DNA of 56,289 nt from an uncultured bacterium (lineage in GTDB: Bacteria; Bacteroidota; Bacteroidia; Bacteroidales; Bacteroidaceae), in contig CAJMPR010000026.1 of assembly GCA_905215345.1 (NCBI GenBank), forward strand, positions 1 to 56,289, written 5' to 3'. This document shows, piece after piece, positions 41,510-49,995 of the stretch. Position 1 is the stretch's first letter, and the number at the start of each line of letters is the position of its first letter. The position numbers were made by a program, and so were the translations under genes. The notes beneath the pieces are model-generated. The model did no database searches. It was not told the origin of the DNA and worked only from the letters and a program-made list of their open reading frames with translations.

Positions 41510-43048
41510 TCAGGGATGACCGCATTGTTTTTGCAGTACCCGGTACAATTCATTCATCTTCTCATTTCTCAGAAGATTAATATCTGCTGTTTGTCCGGGT
41601 TTTAGGTAATCTTTATTGAGTACAATAAAACGTCTGCTTAGCTTCTCTGATTCGGATATGATTGTTTTGAGATTCTTTAAGACAACTTCTGCCTGTGAAC
41701 TGTTGTACGTAGCCGATTCGTAATCGAATTCCAATTTTTTATATTGCAGGTAGTTGATGCGTAAGTCCAGCATCAGATGGTAATGCTTGAATTCTTCTTT
41801 GTGCATCTTGGGAGAAAGCCTGCTAAAGTTACTTTTCATATTTTCACATTCCTGTAATACTTGAGTTATCGGTTGTCCTTTGGCATCCTCACCTTGGCGT
41901 ACTGTTTCCTGTGGGAGTAGGAAATAATTTAAAAAGACAGGTACTTCTTCCGTTGTAAGTCCATAGCGCTCTTGTGCGTAGCTCTTAATGAATTCTTCGG
42001 GGTTGATCGTTTTTTCGGAATTCACAGCTTGGCAGAATGCGTCGATCAGTATTTGAAAACCGGACATTGGATAAACCTGACGGACAGGTTGCATGCTAAT
42101 AATTTCCCATTCATTGGAAAAGTGGAAGCCGTATGTTCCGCTTGTAGACCATGAAGTATCTATCATTCCCTCATAACCGTGTTTACGGGCGAAAGGAATA
42201 AAAGTTGCCAGGTTATTGAAATGCTTCATCCATTGTGTAAGGTAGATATTGTCGGGATATGAACGCATGGAACCGGCACCCCATATCTTTGCACCGAGAT
42301 TGAGCAGGTTATCCAGTTTGCCGAAGTTATCGGGTGTCCAGCCATAGTTCCAATCTACGAAAATAATATCTTTGGGTAATTCTTGTATGGCTTCGGGATA
42401 TTTTAGGATGATGTCAGCCCAAATGACAGGTCGTTTTCCCATTTCTTTGACAAGATTACACATGGCTTTGATATAATCTACAAATAGCCGTGACTTGTCT
42501 ACTTTGGAACATTGCGGGCAACTTCCCAGCAAATAAGTTTCATCCGCTCCGATGTGGAAGTAGAGAGAAGGATGCAATTCCGCCACTTCCCTGAATATTT
42601 CCCGGAACACTTTCGTGGCTTCTTCTATCTTGAGCGGACAGACTTGCGAAACTTCTTTCCCGTCTTCCCGCAACTGTAAATACCGGTCATGCCTGAGGAT
42701 ATATTCGCAGTGTCCGAAACAGTTTTGTAGCGGTATGACGTCTATGGCAAGTGAAGCACAATAACTTACGATTTCCTGTATGTCTTTACGGCTGAATGCA
42801 TGCTCGTTGCGGAGGGTAGCATGTTCTCGGAAGGGGAATGTTGCTTCATACTCTATTATCAAAGTATTTATTCCTTTTTGTGAAAGATCGTATGCCAGTT
42901 CTTTGATTGCGGAAATCGTCATGACCTGTGTGCGGCAATCCAGATGGAAAGCTTTTATCTTGAATTCAGATACGGATGGCGTTCCCCACATTGGAATGGA
43001 AATCCAAACCAAGAGACTGAAAAGGAATTGTTGTAACAAGGTTTTCAT
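41510..43048 (-). CDS. Secreted GH20-like beta-N-acetylhexosaminidase
   Basis: A 512-residue exported enzyme with signal peptide MKTLLQQFLFSLLVWISIPM. It lacks the GH20b N-terminal domain; the barrel starts almost at once. The catalytic pair is Asp169-Glu170 in YFHIGADETYLLG. The C-terminal ~150 residues are helical and charged without a recognised fold. It resembles short single-domain GH20 enzymes rather than the larger hexosaminidase at 31789. The open frame extends upstream over the end of nagB, but the signal peptide fixes the start at 43048, three bases after the nagB stop. Last gene of the nag operon. Confidence 0.9.
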   Translation of the reverse strand: MKTLLQQFLFSLLVWISIPMWGTPSVSEFKIKAFHLDCRTQVMTISAIKELAYDLSQKGINTLIIEYEATFPFREHATLRNEHAFSRKDIQEIVSYCASLAIDVIPLQNCFGHCEYILRHDRYLQLREDGKEVSQVCPLKIEEATKVFREIFREVAELHPSLYFHIGADETYLLGSCPQCSKVDKSRLFVDYIKAMCNLVKEMGKRPVIWADIILKYPEAIQELPKDIIFVDWNYGWTPDNFGKLDNLLNLGAKIWGAGSMRSYPDNIYLTQWMKHFNNLATFIPFARKHGYEGMIDTSWSTSGTYGFHFSNEWEIISMQPVRQVYPMSGFQILIDAFCQAVNSEKTINPEEFIKSYAQERYGLTTEEVPVFLNYFLLPQETVRQGEDAKGQPITQVLQECENMKSNFSRLSPKMHKEEFKHYHLMLDLRINYLQYKKLEFDYESATYNSSQAEVVLKNLKTIISESEKLSRRFIVLNKDYLKPGQTADINLLRNEKMNELYRVLQKQCGHP

Positions 43049-43050
43049 AT

Positions 43051-43833
43051 TTATACTTTTTTTGATTTGACGGATAATAGAGATGCGCTGTCCTGATCGC
43101 AAAATAAGATTGCCTGAGGATGCGTACGTAAAATAGATGCCGGACATGCAGTGCTGACAGAACCATACAAAGTTTCTTTTATGGCATTTGCTTTCTGCCG
43201 TCCCGGTACCATACATAGTAAGTATTTAGCTTTCATTATTACCGGAATGGTAACGGTAACGGCCTGTTGAGGCACTTCCTCTAAACAATGAAAACAATCG
43301 TCATGTACTTGCTGCATGCGACATACTTCGTCCAATGACACTGTTTTTACTGATTGTGGGTCATCGAATAGCGCTACATGCGGATCATTGAAAGCGATAT
43401 GCCCGTTTTCTCCAATCCCCATGAAAACAACGTCGATGGGATATTGGTGTAATGTCTCTTCATAATACTTACAGATAGCTTCCGGCGTTTCTCCTTCTTT
43501 ATGTAAATAATGTATAGACTTAAAGGGCTTTGTTGCAAAGATATGTTCTTTCAAGAAGTTTCCGAAACGTTGGGGGGCATCTGCTTTTAACCCTATATAT
43601 TCGTCCATGTGCAGGGCATTGATACGTTCCCAGGGAAGATTATAGGTTTGTAAGGCTGCCAGAAATTCATTTTGTGATGGGGCAGCGGCAAATAATATAT
43701 TAATCTCTTCTTTTTCGTTCAGTAAGTTGCGCAGTTTGGTTGCAGCGATACAAGCGGCGTCTTCGCCCAATGTTTGACGATCGGGATAAACACGAGTTGT
43801 CAATGTCCCTGCCTTGATTTCTTGAATGTTCAT
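43051..43833 (-). CDS. nagB: Glucosamine-6-phosphate deaminase
   Basis: Converts glucosamine-6-phosphate to fructose-6-phosphate and ammonia, feeding amino sugars into glycolysis (260 residues, cytosolic). Family blocks: NALHMDEYIGL with the catalytic Asp, and MGIGENGHIAFNDP with the ring-opening His. Compared with E. coli NagB (NDGHIAFNEP) the acidic positions are swapped in kind: Glu for Asp before GH, and Asp for Glu after FN. Its start overlaps the nagA stop (ATGA), which couples the two enzymes of the pathway. Confidence 0.92.
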   Translation of the reverse strand: MNIQEIKAGTLTTRVYPDRQTLGEDAACIAATKLRNLLNEKEEINILFAAAPSQNEFLAALQTYNLPWERINALHMDEYIGLKADAPQRFGNFLKEHIFATKPFKSIHYLHKEGETPEAICKYYEETLHQYPIDVVFMGIGENGHIAFNDPHVALFDDPQSVKTVSLDEVCRMQQVHDDCFHCLEEVPQQAVTVTIPVIMKAKYLLCMVPGRQKANAIKETLYGSVSTACPASILRTHPQAILFCDQDSASLLSVKSKKV

Positions 43834-45026
43834 AGTTGTTCTACTAATTTTCGTCCGTTAATAAATACTTGATGAATGTGGATGTCTTCATCGAAAATTA
43901 CGATGTCGGCATCATATCCTTTGGCAATCCGGCCTTTGTGGTCGTGGATGCCCATAATTTCGGCGGGTGTTAGAGTCATCATGCGTACGGCTTCCGTCAA
44001 TGTACGTTCTCCCAACTGATACATATTGCGTACTAAACGGTCGGCGGTGGCAACGCTTCCGGCAAAAGCCTGGCGGTCGGGCTGCTTGGCTACACCGTCC
44101 TCAATAATCACTTTTTGTCCTTTCTCCCGGCTGCCCAGGATACTTTCTCCTTCAGGCATACCTGCACCACGCATGGAGTCGGTGATGAGGGCTACCTTTT
44201 CCACTCCTTTGTTTTTGACGGCAAGCCTCATAAGGGGTGCTGGAACATGTATGCCGTCAGCTATCAGTTCGATAGTAATTTCATCCAGTAGATAACCAGC
44301 TTCAATACAACCGGCATAACGGAAAGCATTCCGTCGGGTAATACCGTTCATACAAGAATAGAAGTGAGTAATATGTGTAAAGCCGTGTTCTACAGCTTTC
44401 ACCACATCTTCATAAATAGCGTCGGTATGGGCAATAGAGGGGAGGATACCTTGTTTAAGAAGTATATCACCGAATTCAAGTGCACCGGGAAGTTCGGGAG
44501 CGATACTCCAACGAACAATGTCATTGCTTCTTTCCAGTATTTCCATATATTCTTCCGGAGAGGGATTTCGCAGGTAGCGCGGATCTTGTGCCCCGCGGAA
44601 AGCGTAAGCAAAGTAAGGCCCTTCCAAATGCAGCCCGCCAAAAGCGGCACCTTGTTGTTGATGCTTTACCTTGTCATATACATCGAAGAAACATAGCAGT
44701 TCCTGGTTGTCCGAGGCTAAAGTCGTAGGATAGAGCAGAGTCGTTCCGTGTCGCAGGTGTGTACGGGCAATGTTGAAACAATCTTCTTCGGTGCAGTCCA
44801 TGAAGTCGGAGTCACCGGCACCATGTGTGTGCATGTCAATAAATCCCGGAGCAATAAATCCGCCCTGTGCATTATAGCCGATGCTGTCTGTTACTTCATA
44901 ATTACCCGGCTCTATGCCGATAATCTTTCCCCCGGCAATGAGTACGGTTCCTATACCGAAGTTCTTGTCCGGCATTAGAATCTGTCCGTTATAAATTCGG
45001 GCTATTTGTCCTTTCGAGGTTTCCAT
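43830..45026 (-). CDS. nagA: N-acetylglucosamine-6-phosphate deacetylase
   Basis: Removes acetate from GlcNAc-6-phosphate to give the NagB substrate (398 residues, amidohydrolase fold). The HxH motif is in GFIDMHTHGAGDSDF (His66, His68), the metal-ligand Glu in HLEGPYF, further His in SIAHTDA and THFYSCM, and the catalytic Asp in ALITDSMRGAG. The N-terminal 25 bases overlap the end of the transporter gene, and the C-terminus overlaps nagB by four bases, showing tight coupling. Confidence 0.95.
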   Translation of the reverse strand: METSKGQIARIYNGQILMPDKNFGIGTVLIAGGKIIGIEPGNYEVTDSIGYNAQGGFIAPGFIDMHTHGAGDSDFMDCTEEDCFNIARTHLRHGTTLLYPTTLASDNQELLCFFDVYDKVKHQQQGAAFGGLHLEGPYFAYAFRGAQDPRYLRNPSPEEYMEILERSNDIVRWSIAPELPGALEFGDILLKQGILPSIAHTDAIYEDVVKAVEHGFTHITHFYSCMNGITRRNAFRYAGCIEAGYLLDEITIELIADGIHVPAPLMRLAVKNKGVEKVALITDSMRGAGMPEGESILGSREKGQKVIIEDGVAKQPDRQAFAGSVATADRLVRNMYQLGERTLTEAVRMMTLTPAEIMGIHDHKGRIAKGYDADIVIFDEDIHIHQVFINGRKLVEQL

Positions 45027-46339
45027 AATTCAGACCAATGATTGAGTTTATATCCGTAAAAAGCATAAAATATCAGATAAAGGAAGCAGGGAATCAGTAC
45101 TATATACCCGGTACGCAATCCGCAATTATCGGCTATTAATCCGTAGATGACAGGCATAAAGGCATTACCACACAGGGCCATGACCATAAAGGATGAACCC
45201 AGATTTGTCCATCTTCCCAAGTCGTGGATGGCCAGCGGCCATATGCTGGCATAAATCAGTGCATTGCATATTCCCATAAGGCTTAAACACCAGATAGATA
45301 AAGAGGTGGAATGTCCATACATCTGCACCGTACCGGGAATGAACAGCACACAAAAGGATAATACAAGTCCGCCTATCGTGCACAAACGGAATATCCGTTG
45401 CTGACTGGCAAATCTCGGTATTAGCAAGATTCCCAGAAAATATCCCAAGAGTGCACAGGTCAACGTGATGCTGGGAAATATCTTGGCTTCATGCAGGTTG
45501 AGCCCCATACTTTCGGCATAACTGATAATGGTATCGATAGAAATAACCTGGGCGGCTACATGGAAAAAAATAGCGAAGACGCCCAATATCAGGTAAGGAT
45601 AAGATCCGATAGACCGGTGTGTTTCGGTAGTTGGGATGTTTTCTTGTCCAGTTTGTTCATTACCTAACTCCGGCAGGCGGATGAAACGTACGATGCAACC
45701 AAATAGGAAGAGGAATAATGAGAGTACCGTATAAGGCACGATTACTCGTTGTATCAACTCGTTCAATAAGGCATCTTTCTCTATATCCGATATACTGTCG
45801 GCTTTCAAAGTTTCAAAGAGTGCGGTATCCGAAGACTTTAGTATGACGGCTGCAAATAGCAGTGGAGCAAGGATACCTGCTATTTTATTGCATAACCCCA
45901 TGATACTGATACGCCGTGCGGCCGATTCTATAGGTCCTAATATAGTAACATAAGGGTTGGCCACCGTTTGTAGAACGGACAATCCGGTACCTATCGTAAA
46001 CAATCCGGTCAAAAAGATAGGATAAGCCCTGGTATAAGCTGCGGGAACAAACAAAAGTGTTCCCGCAGCCATTAGCCATAGTCCGCAGATAATTCCTTTC
46101 TTTGAACCGATCCTGCCTATTAATTGGGCGGCTGGAATAGACATCACCAGATAGGCGATGTAAAAAGCCAGCGCTACAAAATAAGATTGTGTGTGCGTCA
46201 GTTCGCACGCCACTTTGAAATAAGGTATCAGGATAGAGTTTACCCATGATACCAGTCCAAAGATGAAGAACAACATTCCCAGCATTATCATAGCTATCAA
46301 ACTGGAGGCGGGCCTCAATGTAGTGTTATCTTTCAACAT
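45002..46339 (-). CDS. MFS sugar transporter, FucP/NagP-like
   Basis: A 445-residue inner membrane carrier with 12 hydrophobic segments. Characteristic blocks of the fucose/glucose-galactose permease group: MLFFIFGLVSWVNSILIPYF in TM1 and TVANPYVTILGP in TM5. In other bacteria NagP of this family brings in GlcNAc by proton symport. That substrate is the natural inference here because nagA and nagB follow directly. It overlaps nagA by 25 bases and starts six bases after the NagX-like gene. Confidence 0.9.
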   Translation of the reverse strand: MLKDNTTLRPASSLIAMIMLGMLFFIFGLVSWVNSILIPYFKVACELTHTQSYFVALAFYIAYLVMSIPAAQLIGRIGSKKGIICGLWLMAAGTLLFVPAAYTRAYPIFLTGLFTIGTGLSVLQTVANPYVTILGPIESAARRISIMGLCNKIAGILAPLLFAAVILKSSDTALFETLKADSISDIEKDALLNELIQRVIVPYTVLSLFLFLFGCIVRFIRLPELGNEQTGQENIPTTETHRSIGSYPYLILGVFAIFFHVAAQVISIDTIISYAESMGLNLHEAKIFPSITLTCALLGYFLGILLIPRFASQQRIFRLCTIGGLVLSFCVLFIPGTVQMYGHSTSLSIWCLSLMGICNALIYASIWPLAIHDLGRWTNLGSSFMVMALCGNAFMPVIYGLIADNCGLRTGYIVLIPCFLYLIFYAFYGYKLNHWSELWKPRKDK

Positions 46340-46345
46340 ATCTTT

Positions 46346-47455
46346 TTACAACTTTATATAAATGTGTTTGCGATAGAGAATATATCCTAATATCCATATA
46401 ATACCAATAAAGAGTAATGCATAAATCAGCGACCCCATATAGTCGCCCAGTAATGGTTGTAATGTCTGATTATAAAATAATCCTTTTATGGTAATGTATT
46501 GTCCATTCCATGAGATGAACGGCAGGACAAACAATACGTCGATAATCCATGCCACACAGTACATGAACAACGGATTAACTCCGAATGCTTCGAAAAAGTG
46601 TGACCACTTCTTCTTTTGGCGGACGTCTATGATTTCTATCAGCAGAGCCAGAAGCAGGGATGCTGCTCCACAGGTAACCAGCGTGAATGACGAAGTCCAC
46701 AGCTTTTTGTTGATAGGATCGAGGTATTGCAGCAGAAAGCCAATGAATAATAACAGGGTGCCGAATAAAGCAATCCTGCGTATTCTTTCTTTGTTATCAG
46801 CTATTCCGGTGATGAGGCTACCCAGATACGTGCCGAGTAATACATGTGCCCAGCAGGGTAATGTACTGAGTATTCCTTCGGGCTCGAAAGCAAAACTGCC
46901 ATTTCCGGTGGTTTCCTTAACCAGATGGTTGGCTCCTAATAACTTGACATCGATTACCGAAATCAGGTTGTCGGCTGAATGTACATATCCGTTAAAGCAC
47001 TGTAATAGGATGATATATGCCAATAAAATACTTCCCGCCACGGCAAGATAATATTTCTGCGGAACAAGTACAGCCAGGAAAGCACCTCCCGCATAGACCA
47101 GCGCCAAGCGTTGCATGACTCCTAATATGCGCAGATGCGCCCATGAAAAACTCCCGTAACACAATTCGGAGAAACAATATAATGCTATCCCCACTATGAA
47201 CAAGGCTATTGTGCGACGGACGATTTTCATACATACGGCTGTACTTAATCTCTTGAATTTGCCTAAAGAGAAGTGTATTGCTACCCCCATTATAAACATA
47301 AAAAAGGGATAAACAAGATCGGTAGGCGTCAATCCGTTCCATTGCGAATGTTGCAAAGGGGCATAGATTGATTGCCACGAACCCGGGTTATTCACCATAA
47401 TCATGCCGGCTATGGTGATTCCTCTTATTACGTCAAGGGCTAACAATCTGTTCAT
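46346..47455 (-). CDS. NagX/HGSNAT-like membrane acyltransferase
   Basis: A 369-residue inner membrane protein with about ten hydrophobic segments. The start RLLALDVIRGITIAGMIMVN and PEGILSTLPCWAHVLLGTYL are typical of the group that includes human heparan-alpha-glucosaminide N-acetyltransferase and bacterial NagX. Family members are thought to acetylate amino sugars across the membrane. Here it could convert glucosamine into GlcNAc for uptake, but that is inferred from the neighbours. It lies between the surface lipoprotein and the transporter genes of the operon. Confidence 0.88.
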   Translation of the reverse strand: MNRLLALDVIRGITIAGMIMVNNPGSWQSIYAPLQHSQWNGLTPTDLVYPFFMFIMGVAIHFSLGKFKRLSTAVCMKIVRRTIALFIVGIALYCFSELCYGSFSWAHLRILGVMQRLALVYAGGAFLAVLVPQKYYLAVAGSILLAYIILLQCFNGYVHSADNLISVIDVKLLGANHLVKETTGNGSFAFEPEGILSTLPCWAHVLLGTYLGSLITGIADNKERIRRIALFGTLLLFIGFLLQYLDPINKKLWTSSFTLVTCGAASLLLALLIEIIDVRQKKKWSHFFEAFGVNPLFMYCVAWIIDVLFVLPFISWNGQYITIKGLFYNQTLQPLLGDYMGSLIYALLFIGIIWILGYILYRKHIYIKL

Positions 47456-47464
47456 CGTTTTAAT

Positions 47465-48283
47465 TTATTTTTTTCTAAAGCACCAGAATGTAGCATCAGA
47501 CCATTCTTCCGCATCCGCAGGATTCCAGCATAATACCATTGTGTTCTCTGTCAGTTCCAGAATCTCGAAGGTAGTAATAATATCCGATTCATCATAAAAA
47601 GCATGTCCGCTTAATACTGATACCCCGCTAATCGTTAATTGACCGATAGACCATTGGGAACCATTATCCGGATTTTGTTTGATAACTGACATGTCAAATG
47701 CGAACGTTCCTTTTTCTATAATATTCCCTTGGGCATCTTTCTTGGTTAAGTTAGGGCCGCCATTCAAGTCGAATACCAATTCACCGTCGGCATCTTCCAA
47801 GTCTTCCTTATCACAAACATCCCAGGAGGGAGCAAACTCCGTTAGCCAACCGCCTGTTCCATATACAATGTCCTCATAACCTTCGAAATTCCACACCCAG
47901 GTTTTCCCTGCGATGTCGGAGCCAGCAAATAAGCTCCACTCTTTAGATACCGGATGGTCTATTTTGTTGATGATGACCTTACGGGTAGCTGTGATAGTTC
48001 CGCCATCACAGAATCCTGTAAACGTGATGATTTGTTCTCCCATAAACGGAAGTGATACTTTTGTAGTCTTTTTCGCAGCTACTCCGGTGATGTAATTCCA
48101 ATAACTGCCTACTCCGGGGGTATTATTGGTCATTTCTATTTCGTTTCCTCCTTCAGTGGTGTTGTGTACATCCAATATCAATTCATTTTCAGATACGATT
48201 CTTCCCGGTGCTTTTTCGTCTACTAACGGGTCGCAACTGCATAGAAGTAAAATTGATAAGAAAACTATATATACTTTTTTCAT
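47465..48283 (-). CDS. Surface lipoprotein, probable glycan-binding protein of the Sus-like system
   Basis: A 272-residue lipoprotein (MKKVYIVFLSILLLCSCDPL, anchor at Cys17). The N-terminal part (about 35-105) looks like a PKD/Ig-type domain, with a following domain containing WSLFAGSDIAGKTWVWNFEG and a C-terminal beta-rich part rich in Trp and Tyr. The family is not certain, but a lipoprotein directly after susD is the usual place of a surface glycan-binding protein (SusE/F-like role). It would hold the glycan at the cell surface for SusC/D. Confidence 0.8.
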   Translation of the reverse strand: MKKVYIVFLSILLLCSCDPLVDEKAPGRIVSENELILDVHNTTEGGNEIEMTNNTPGVGSYWNYITGVAAKKTTKVSLPFMGEQIITFTGFCDGGTITATRKVIINKIDHPVSKEWSLFAGSDIAGKTWVWNFEGYEDIVYGTGGWLTEFAPSWDVCDKEDLEDADGELVFDLNGGPNLTKKDAQGNIIEKGTFAFDMSVIKQNPDNGSQWSIGQLTISGVSVLSGHAFYDESDIITTFEILELTENTMVLCWNPADAEEWSDATFWCFRKK

Positions 48284-48302
48284 ATCTATATTTTTTACGT
48301 GA

Positions 48303-49982
48303 TTATTTATTCAAGCTACTTTCATTTCCCCAACCCGGATTTTGTTCCAGTACTCCGGCTGCCAGGTCGATTTGTGTCTTAGGAATCGGCATCAATCCTT
48401 TAGTCTCTTGGATACGTTGGGCAAGGTCACCCATTTCCATACGGGTATCTACCATGTTATCCATAACTTTCACTCCATTCTGGCGGTTTAAAACTTCTCC
48501 TGCAATACCCCAGCGTAATAGGTCGTAATAGCGTAATGATTCGAAAGCAAATTCCCAACGCCGTTCATCACGTAGTGCCTGGTCAGAATAGCTGATAGCG
48601 GGTAATCCAACCCTTGCCCGCACCCGGTTTAGAGGACTGGCATCCTGGCTTAATTCGGCGGCCATTAACAAGACATCTGCGAAACGAATCATAACCATAT
48701 CTTGTGTATTGTTCAATTGGTAATCGGAGTCTATATCCGGATAAAGCATGCAACTGTAATTGACACTTTCTCCGGCATCATTGTAAGCGTTGATTGCTAC
48801 ATATTTCTTTTGCCAATATCCGGTTTCGTTCATTTGTTTGTCACTACCCCAGACATAATGAGGCAACTCTTTCTCTACACTAAGAATAGAACCTTCGCGA
48901 CGAATATCGTTGGCTGGCCATTCTTCCCATAACTTGGAGTTTACAGGTGCCACACCCCATCCTGTACCGTATGGAAATACGTTATCCATATTTTCTGAAG
49001 TACGTGGAGAGAAATGCAGGCAGGTTTCGTTGTTATACCAGGGATTGTCCCATGTTCCTTTTGAAGAATATTTGATGGCAAATATGGTTTCAATATTGCC
49101 TCCTTCTTCACCTACCCATTCCAGATTATTGTCCTTGGCATATTTATAATCTTTCTTGGTATATACATTACTATAAGGCCACAAATTACGGAAATCTCCT
49201 ACCAGGTCGTGTCCGCTGTTAGTGATGCAATCATTCAGAATAGCTACGACGTCACTTTTGCTTAACTCTCCTGCTTCTCCCATAGGAATACTGGTTTGCT
49301 GATAGTAACCTGTGTAAAACAAGAATACACGTGCTAATAATGCTTCGGCTGCCCATTTCGTGACTCTTCCCAATTCCGAATTATGTGCAGGGCTGTATTT
49401 AGTGGAAGGCAGTAATTCAATAGCTGTTTTTAAGTCGGAAGCCATTAAACCGTATAATTCGGCTGCTGTGGCACGGGGCAGATTTTCGGGAGCCGGAGTA
49501 ATGACAAGGGGAACCGTACCGAACATTCTGCATAAATCGAAGTAAAAGTATGCTCTTAAGAAATGTATTTCTCCTTCTATCTTGTTACGGGCTCCTTCAC
49601 TATCCCAAGATACATTTTTCAAAGATTCCAGCAACATGTTACAGCGGTAAATTCCACGATAATTCTGTTTCCATATATCGGCAAACATATTCTCATCTAC
49701 CTTTTTCAGACGGTCTATGGCATGCTTGCGTCTGTTGTCCGGACCGCCGCCACCGAAGCAATTATCAGAAAGTACCTCGGATGCGATAAAGAAATTTTGT
49801 CTGTCCGAGCCGGGTGACATTTCACGTAATGAGGCATAAGCACCTGTCAATGCAACTTCTACATCATCCATAGTTGTAGGGAAGTTGGAATTGTCTTTTT
49901 TTACCAGGTTTTCTGTGTCTAAAAAATCATCGCAACCAGAAAACATCAGTAATGCTATCGAATATATCAATATTTTTTTCAT
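48303..49982 (-). CDS. SusD/RagB-family nutrient-binding outer membrane lipoprotein
   Basis: A 559-residue lipoprotein that forms the lid over the SusC channel and binds glycans. Signal MKKILIYSIALLMFSGCDDF with Cys17 as the anchor; the start at 49982 is fixed by this signal, although the frame is open 11 codons further. Typical blocks are EGEIHFLRAYFYFDLCRMFG with the tetratricopeptide-like helices, and the C-terminal ALRDERRWEFAFESLRYYDL. It begins 14 bases after the susC stop. Confidence 0.95.
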   Translation of the reverse strand: MKKILIYSIALLMFSGCDDFLDTENLVKKDNSNFPTTMDDVEVALTGAYASLREMSPGSDRQNFFIASEVLSDNCFGGGGPDNRRKHAIDRLKKVDENMFADIWKQNYRGIYRCNMLLESLKNVSWDSEGARNKIEGEIHFLRAYFYFDLCRMFGTVPLVITPAPENLPRATAAELYGLMASDLKTAIELLPSTKYSPAHNSELGRVTKWAAEALLARVFLFYTGYYQQTSIPMGEAGELSKSDVVAILNDCITNSGHDLVGDFRNLWPYSNVYTKKDYKYAKDNNLEWVGEEGGNIETIFAIKYSSKGTWDNPWYNNETCLHFSPRTSENMDNVFPYGTGWGVAPVNSKLWEEWPANDIRREGSILSVEKELPHYVWGSDKQMNETGYWQKKYVAINAYNDAGESVNYSCMLYPDIDSDYQLNNTQDMVMIRFADVLLMAAELSQDASPLNRVRARVGLPAISYSDQALRDERRWEFAFESLRYYDLLRWGIAGEVLNRQNGVKVMDNMVDTRMEMGDLAQRIQETKGLMPIPKTQIDLAAGVLEQNPGWGNESSLNK

Positions 49983-49995
49983 AACTGTTCTCCTT

